From contig JAWPHD010001345.1 in NCBI GenBank assembly GCA_037043455.1, forward strand, positions 267,290 to 331,289: DNA of 64,000 nucleotides, read 5' to 3'. Positions 59,433 to 64,000 of this stretch are shown piece after piece (within the stretch, counting starts at the first letter, position 1; each line of letters begins with the position of its first letter). Source of the stretch: Cyrtodaria siliqua. Lineage: Eukaryota; Mollusca; Bivalvia; Adapedonta; Hiatellidae. The notes beneath the pieces were generated by a model. It searched no databases, was not told the origin of the DNA, and worked only from the letters and a program-made list of their open reading frames with translations. The position numbers and the translations under genes are program-made.

Positions 59433-60958
59433 TACCTTTTTGCTATTTTGCTTTTTGCACTGACCTTAATTGTGTGCATTATTTATCGCTATTAAATGTA
59501 TGTGTATATCGAGACGTGTTCATTAATTAATTTCCAAATAAATTTAATTCGATGGTACCTTGAACCTTTCAGAAATAGCATATTTAATAAATTTAAAAAT
59601 GAGAAAAGTTGTCCTATAGAAACAATGGCACCCAATTGTTACCCAATTTATAAAACATAGAATTGCATACACCCATATCTATAGTTTCAAATTTAAAGAC
59701 ATCAACGTCATGTCGTAATATAAGAATAATAAACAAGAGGCCAAAGAGGATCTGTATCGCTCTACTGGTTTAAGACTGTAGGATAAATGTTGATAGACAT
59801 CCTCTTGTCAAATTTGTTCGAAATCAAGTTAAAGATAAGATTCCATTCTCTACAATATTGACAGGGGGTGGGGTGGGATGGAGTGACAGATATAGCTGGC
59901 TTTCAGAGCTTTTATACATCTTAACACTCTGAACAAGTTTAGCAAAGACTGGATGAATAAATGAAGGATCTAGAGTGTTAATTAAGCAATAAATAGCATT
60001 TTTCATTCAGTCAAAGCCCACAAAGCTGCTGTTTCGCCTCGACTTTGGCTAGTTATTGAACTTAATATAAATATAAGTATAAAAATCGAACAGGATATGA
60101 AAGGCATACACTCGGGTGTTAAAACAATATTAAAAAAAAAAAATGTTGTCACGGACGACCGTTTTTTCTTACATTCTTCCCGATTTTTACCATAAGCATT
60201 CCCATATTATCATGATGCCCATAGCTACTTCGAAATGTTACTTTTTGCAAATCTTAAGAAAATATAAAAACCGGTAAAAATAAGCTGATTAAAGTTTATA
60301 AAGACCTGAGCATTAAATAATTAATGCCTGCCACCATATGAAACAACTCTTTGAATACTCGTCTAACAGTGTATGCCCGAATGGGATATTTACTCCCATA
60401 CTACATACACCAAGAAATGACATACATTTTAATGTAATGTTAATTTTAATATTTCTATACCCGTACAGAAAAGAAATCTCGCAGACTAAAATTGTATAAT
60501 TTGGAAAGATCAAAGAATATATTAACTGCATACGTGTAGGTATGATAATTAGAGAAATGTTGCAGTCGGCTTTTCCAATTAGACACTTGCTGTGGCACAT
60601 CATGCAACAGCTGATTGAATATTTACCGTGAGATTTGTAAAGAGTTTCTCACCAGGTGTTAAAAACAGTAGGTAATCGATTGGATGAGATCAATTTAAAA
60701 ACTGACTATATATCGAGACGGACTTAGTTACGAAATGCAGTCGAATGTTTTCATTCTGATTGTCGGTTCTTAAAGTATTTAGGCACTCTTCGTTTTTTTG
60801 GCAAATACAACTAAAACAATAGTTATCAAATAATGTTCAGTGACATAATGCTTATTCTTTCAGAATAATTCATTGGGAACAGTCTGGTAAAAACCAGTTT
60901 AAGCACGTATTTTTGAAGTACAAATATATACTGTTAGAAGCTATTCTGTTTAATGAAA
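59433..60958. other. No gene; minor repeat fragments
   Basis: 59733-59760 starts like the second tandem family ('aacaagaggccaaagagg'). 60079-60100 has the Penelope-like end phrase 'aaaaatcgaacagga'. Nothing else is supported. Confidence 0.45.
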
Positions 60959-61490
60959 ATCGGGTACAAACCCCGTGAATAGCAATAATAAACGGGTACG
61001 AACCCCGGAAAAACGGGTACGAACCCCGACTGACAGTAATATATGTACTTCCAAAATAACACTGCCACTTCAAACATTATATTGATAAACATTTAAACAG
61101 TTGACTTAATATAGTCTGGTACCAACCCAGCGTCAGCTTGCCTATTTAATATAGGCTATTAAATATAAAGGAGAGGCAATTTACTTTAATGTGGTTTAAT
61201 GGCTGACTTAATATAGTCTGGTACCAACCCAGCGTCAAGCCTAAATATAACGTAACTTTAATGTGATTAACGACTGACTTAATATAGTCTGGTACCAACC
61301 CAGCGTCAGTCTTGCCTTTTTAGTATAGGCTATACTTAGGAAATGAAACAGTAACTAAAAAGAAGAGAAAGTTAATCTTAATGTGAATACACGGCTGACT
61401 TAATATAGTCTGGTACTAACCCAGCGTCAAGCCATATATAACGTAATTGTTTTGTGATTACGATTGACAATAAAATCGGGTACCAACCCA
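60959..61490. repeat. Two interleaved short tandem repeats
   Basis: 'cgggtac(g)aaccccg' occurs three times (60960-61028) and once more in changed form at 61479. 'ttaatatagtctggtaccaa' plus 'cccagcgtca' occurs four times (61110-61430) at spacings of 70-120 bp. On the minus strand the first repeat folds as CGGG-7 nt-CCCG, like a tRNA T-arm. Confidence 0.75.
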
Positions 61491-61724
61491 GATCTCAAAC
61501 GTATAGAAACGGGATTTAGTTCCGTATAAACGACACATTAAATATCTCTCTTGCTAATAATATGCACAAGAAAGTGACATTTTTAGAGTATACAGTCAGT
61601 AAAATGTAACTACCACCTTGGTGCGTGAGTTACAAAGACACGAAAAATCCAATCCATATGACAATGATTTTTTAATCATTATCAATAATAAATTGAACTA
61701 AAAACGCTATAAAAGGAATAGGTT

Positions 61725-61800
61725 GAAGATTTTATAGCAACTGAAGAAGGCCCTCGGGCTGAAAACGTTTTTGCAGCAGGATATTGTTTTCCTGGTAAAA
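61725..61800 (+). ncRNA. Possible hammerhead-ribozyme-like core
   Basis: CTGAAGA at 61741-61747 fits the CUGANGA box. A GC-rich small stem follows (GCC..GGC), and GAAA at 61761-61764 follows the stem. This phrase is typical of Penelope-like retroelement termini, which are known to carry hammerhead motifs. Stem II is imperfect and the cleavage site is not clear. The neighbouring Penelope-like coding relic is on the opposite strand. Confidence 0.3.
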
Positions 61801-61989
61801 TCGTTAACCTATACACAGTGCGTATAGACAGATAGAAATATACTTGCATTGTCTGTTATTTGGCAAAATAAATAAAAATTGAATATAAACCTAAGTGTGC
61901 ATAATGCATAATCAAATAAATTCACACAACAGCGGCACACGTAAAACACTGGCTGTGAGACATACACCCGTGAGGAATCCCTAACTAGG

Positions 61990-62470
61990 CATGGGACCCT
62001 TACGAGACTTTCTGAAACGTCAACTTTGGTCGGACACCCGCACCCCCCCCCCCCCCCCCCCCCCCCCCATAACATTTGGCACCGAGTGAAGATAAGAAAT
62101 AGTTTGCGGTATTTACAAGTCTGACATCTCGATGTATGGCAAGGGCCTGACTGTCCTGTGGTCTGAGTATTAGAGTCGATTTTCAACTTGGCTGCAACAA
62201 GGATGTCGCGGAGACTTTTAGGTCTCCTGTACGCAATAATGGGTTTTCTAGGCAGCATTTTGTTCCGACGTTCTGACTCCTCTATGTGTGACCAGTGTTT
62301 ATTAATAATCTGTTTCACATTGGGAAGGTCAGGATGGTATGTAAGCACGAAAGGTAAAGTTAGCTCTGAACTGCTTGTCTTCGACTGGTATTCAAGGAGT
62401 TCTTTTTCGTTATTTTGTGTGGTCTTCAGTCGTCTTTTAGCCCTTGAAATGGCGTCTTTTCGTTCTGTCG
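61990..62470 (-). pseudogene. Penelope-like RT C-terminal linker relic
   Basis: On the minus strand, an open stretch reads DAISRAKRRLKTTQNNEKE, 'LPFVLTYHPDLPNVKQII' then NKHW, 'KPIIAYRRPKSLRDILV' and CHTSRCQTCKYR. This order (helical linker, TYHP, RRPKSLRDxLV, a Cys-rich CxxxRCxTC) is that of the region between RT and the GIY-YIG nuclease in Penelope-like proteins. A run of about 28 C on the plus strand then interrupts it as poly-Gly. Neither RT nor nuclease remains. Confidence 0.65.
62041..62068. repeat. Poly-C tract
   Basis: About 27-28 consecutive C residues on the plus strand. The length is likely uncertain in assembly. Confidence 0.9.
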
Positions 62471-62590
62471 TTTTGTCGTCTTTTCGCGCTGCATTTGTCG
62501 TCTTTTCGTTTTGTTGTCTTTTCGTTCTGTCGTCTTTTTGTTCTGTCGTTCTGTCATCTTTTCGTTCTGTCGTCTTTTCGCCTTCCGGTG
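62440..62590. repeat. Short minisatellite 'cgtcttttcgttctgt'
   Basis: Roughly nine imperfect units of about 16 bp. Open frames of Phe/Ser/Val-rich sequence here are repeat artefacts. Confidence 0.85.
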
Positions 62591-62649
62591 GACATGCACG
62601 TTGCGGTCATTCAGGCCATTTCACGGTGACTACTAAAAGTCGGCGACGA

Positions 62650-63784
62650 TTTTAAATTGTTGGGGAAATGGGTCAAAAAGACAGGATATGTGCATACCTT
62701 ATGTCCAATCAATAATAAACGGAGGATTACTATTTCTTTTAAAGGTTTTGTTATAAACACAGAATGGTTCATTTAATATGAATATTAAAACATAATAATA
62801 TAAAAATAATATTTTGACTTTGTAATTGTTCGGAGTAAACTTTATATTCTTATTATTTAAAATGGTATGTAACAATGTAGGATGGTTTAGCCGACCTAAC
62901 TATGGATTTGTTTATGTAAAAATGTAATAAAATGACTTTGTATTTAATGAGATTTACTTTCCGGGCCCACTTAAAAATAGACACGATTGATTTTGGCTCA
63001 TATTCTTCGATCTATTCAAACACAAGACAAGTAAAATATTGACTTTTAAATTTAACACTAACTTTCTGGGACCGTTCGTTGAAACCATCATATCACAATG
63101 ATTATACCTTATATTTATCAATGTAGGATGGTATAGCAAACATAATTAAGAATGTGTTTCATATTATACGGAACTGTTAAACATGTACGTGAGTGTTAAT
63201 TGTGCTAACATGATTGTTCATTTGGAAGTCAATAAATGCCATACCCTAATATTTGATTTTCTCTTAATATGTTATTTAAAATAGTTGTGTAACATATCAA
63301 GTAGATGGTAATACATTCATAGCTTAGAACTATATCTACAACATATGAAATATAATAATCAAGAAAGGAGGTAACACATATACACGTTCTTAATATTTAA
63401 TATGTTAGCTCGACTCTGTCGAAAAAAAAGAGAAATTGTCATCACTTGATCGTCGTCTCCACTCGGTTGAAGTTTGTATGTACATGTAAGCTTGTATCTC
63501 CGAAACTGCTTTACATAATGGACTGTAACTTTATACATGTGTTTGGCATCATTATACAAGATCATACAGCCAGGTTATGGTCATAAACAACTATTAAATA
63601 TGAACTAATTTAAGATCCTCTGTTCATATAATATATATATTGCAATTAAATCTTAACACTTTCAAAAAGAACTGATTAAGATAAAGCCAAACAAATAATT
63701 ATCGCTTCAATATTCATTATTTAAGGTGTGAAAAAATAACTAATGAGTTACAGAATCAATACAATTCATTACTTTTATTCGACT
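62650..63784. other. No gene seen
   Basis: AT-rich sequence. 'gtaggatggtttagccgacc' near 62877 and 'gtaggatggtatagcaaac' near 63123 indicate a diverged duplication of about 245 bp. Confidence 0.45.
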
Positions 63785-63968
63785 TACTGTTATTCATTCG
63801 ATCTTTGGAGATCGCTGAGCCCAATACTTATAGTTAGTTATCGGTGGTACATTTTCAATTTCTTTTGTTTTCTTACTTAATTTTTGATTCGGTGGTTCCA
63901 CTACTTCGGCCGATAAAAGGCTCTGGGTATTGTTTAACCACTCATAGGATATAGTTGTCTGCTTTTTA
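63785..63968 (+). repeat. Dispersed repeat, near-identical to 36470-36653
   Basis: About 184 bp match the copy in the receptor intron in the same orientation. Only a few differences exist (for example 'cccaatac' against 'cccattac'), suggesting recent spread. Confidence 0.8.
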
Positions 63969-64000
63969 ATTTAGTCTTTTGGCTGTTACTTGTCATACGC

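Noticed and set aside
62188..62655. 155-codon plus-strand frame
   Set aside because: It is antisense to the Penelope-like linker relic and then a Phe/Ser/Val minisatellite.

Overview
This window looks like invertebrate animal DNA, most likely a bivalve mollusc (inferred). It is AT-rich, has no dense gene packing, and holds one intron-rich gene among many repeat families: Penelope-like retroelements, a LINE, tRNA-derived SINEs, MITE-like palindromes and several families made of tandem monomers. There is no sign of bacterial, phage or plasmid organisation. Most short open frames are chance.

Layout. 0-16.2 kb is a repeat field. A 165-bp triplicate is followed by a 4.6-5.8 kb direct segmental duplication (about 953-5541 and 10379-16165), each copy holding CRE palindromes, a GATATC-palindrome satellite and arrays of a 240-bp-class monomer. 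16.17-18.95 kb is a large inverted repeat. 21.3-23.7 kb is a broken LINE on the minus strand.

The main gene is on the plus strand from about 24.9 to 58.1 kb. Its exons encode Ig1 (24943-25218), Ig2 split in two (26728-26903 and 29307-29451), Ig3 (33509-33853), Ig4 (39465-39761), FN3 (48594-48902), a transmembrane segment (51506-51634), a 22-nt microexon (53688-53709) and then a minisatellite exon of about 4.2 kb (53854-58050). All domain borders are phase 1, the usual arrangement for shuffled Ig/FN3 modules, and donor and acceptor phases agree from Ig1 to the microexon. The introns are filled with Penelope-like copies, SINEs and tandem-monomer elements.

The most interesting feature is the last exon: about 100-110 copies of a 12-residue acidic, tyrosine-containing unit (consensus DNTVYIDDSENT, with a variant carrying VYINDTS). 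If translated, it gives the receptor a cytoplasmic tail with around a hundred possible phosphotyrosine docking sites, some of the YxN type. The array is broken in places by two apparent 1-bp deletions, seven nonsense codons and one 2-bp deletion. It could therefore be a functional tail spliced through alternative internal acceptors, an array with assembly errors, or a decaying tail. 58-64 kb downstream holds a 66-bp triplicate, Penelope-like relics, a poly-C tract and other tandem repeats.

The repeat families are also of interest. The 240-bp-class elements start with an exact IR1 nuclear-receptor palindrome and end in a hairpin whose stem shows compensatory changes between copies.
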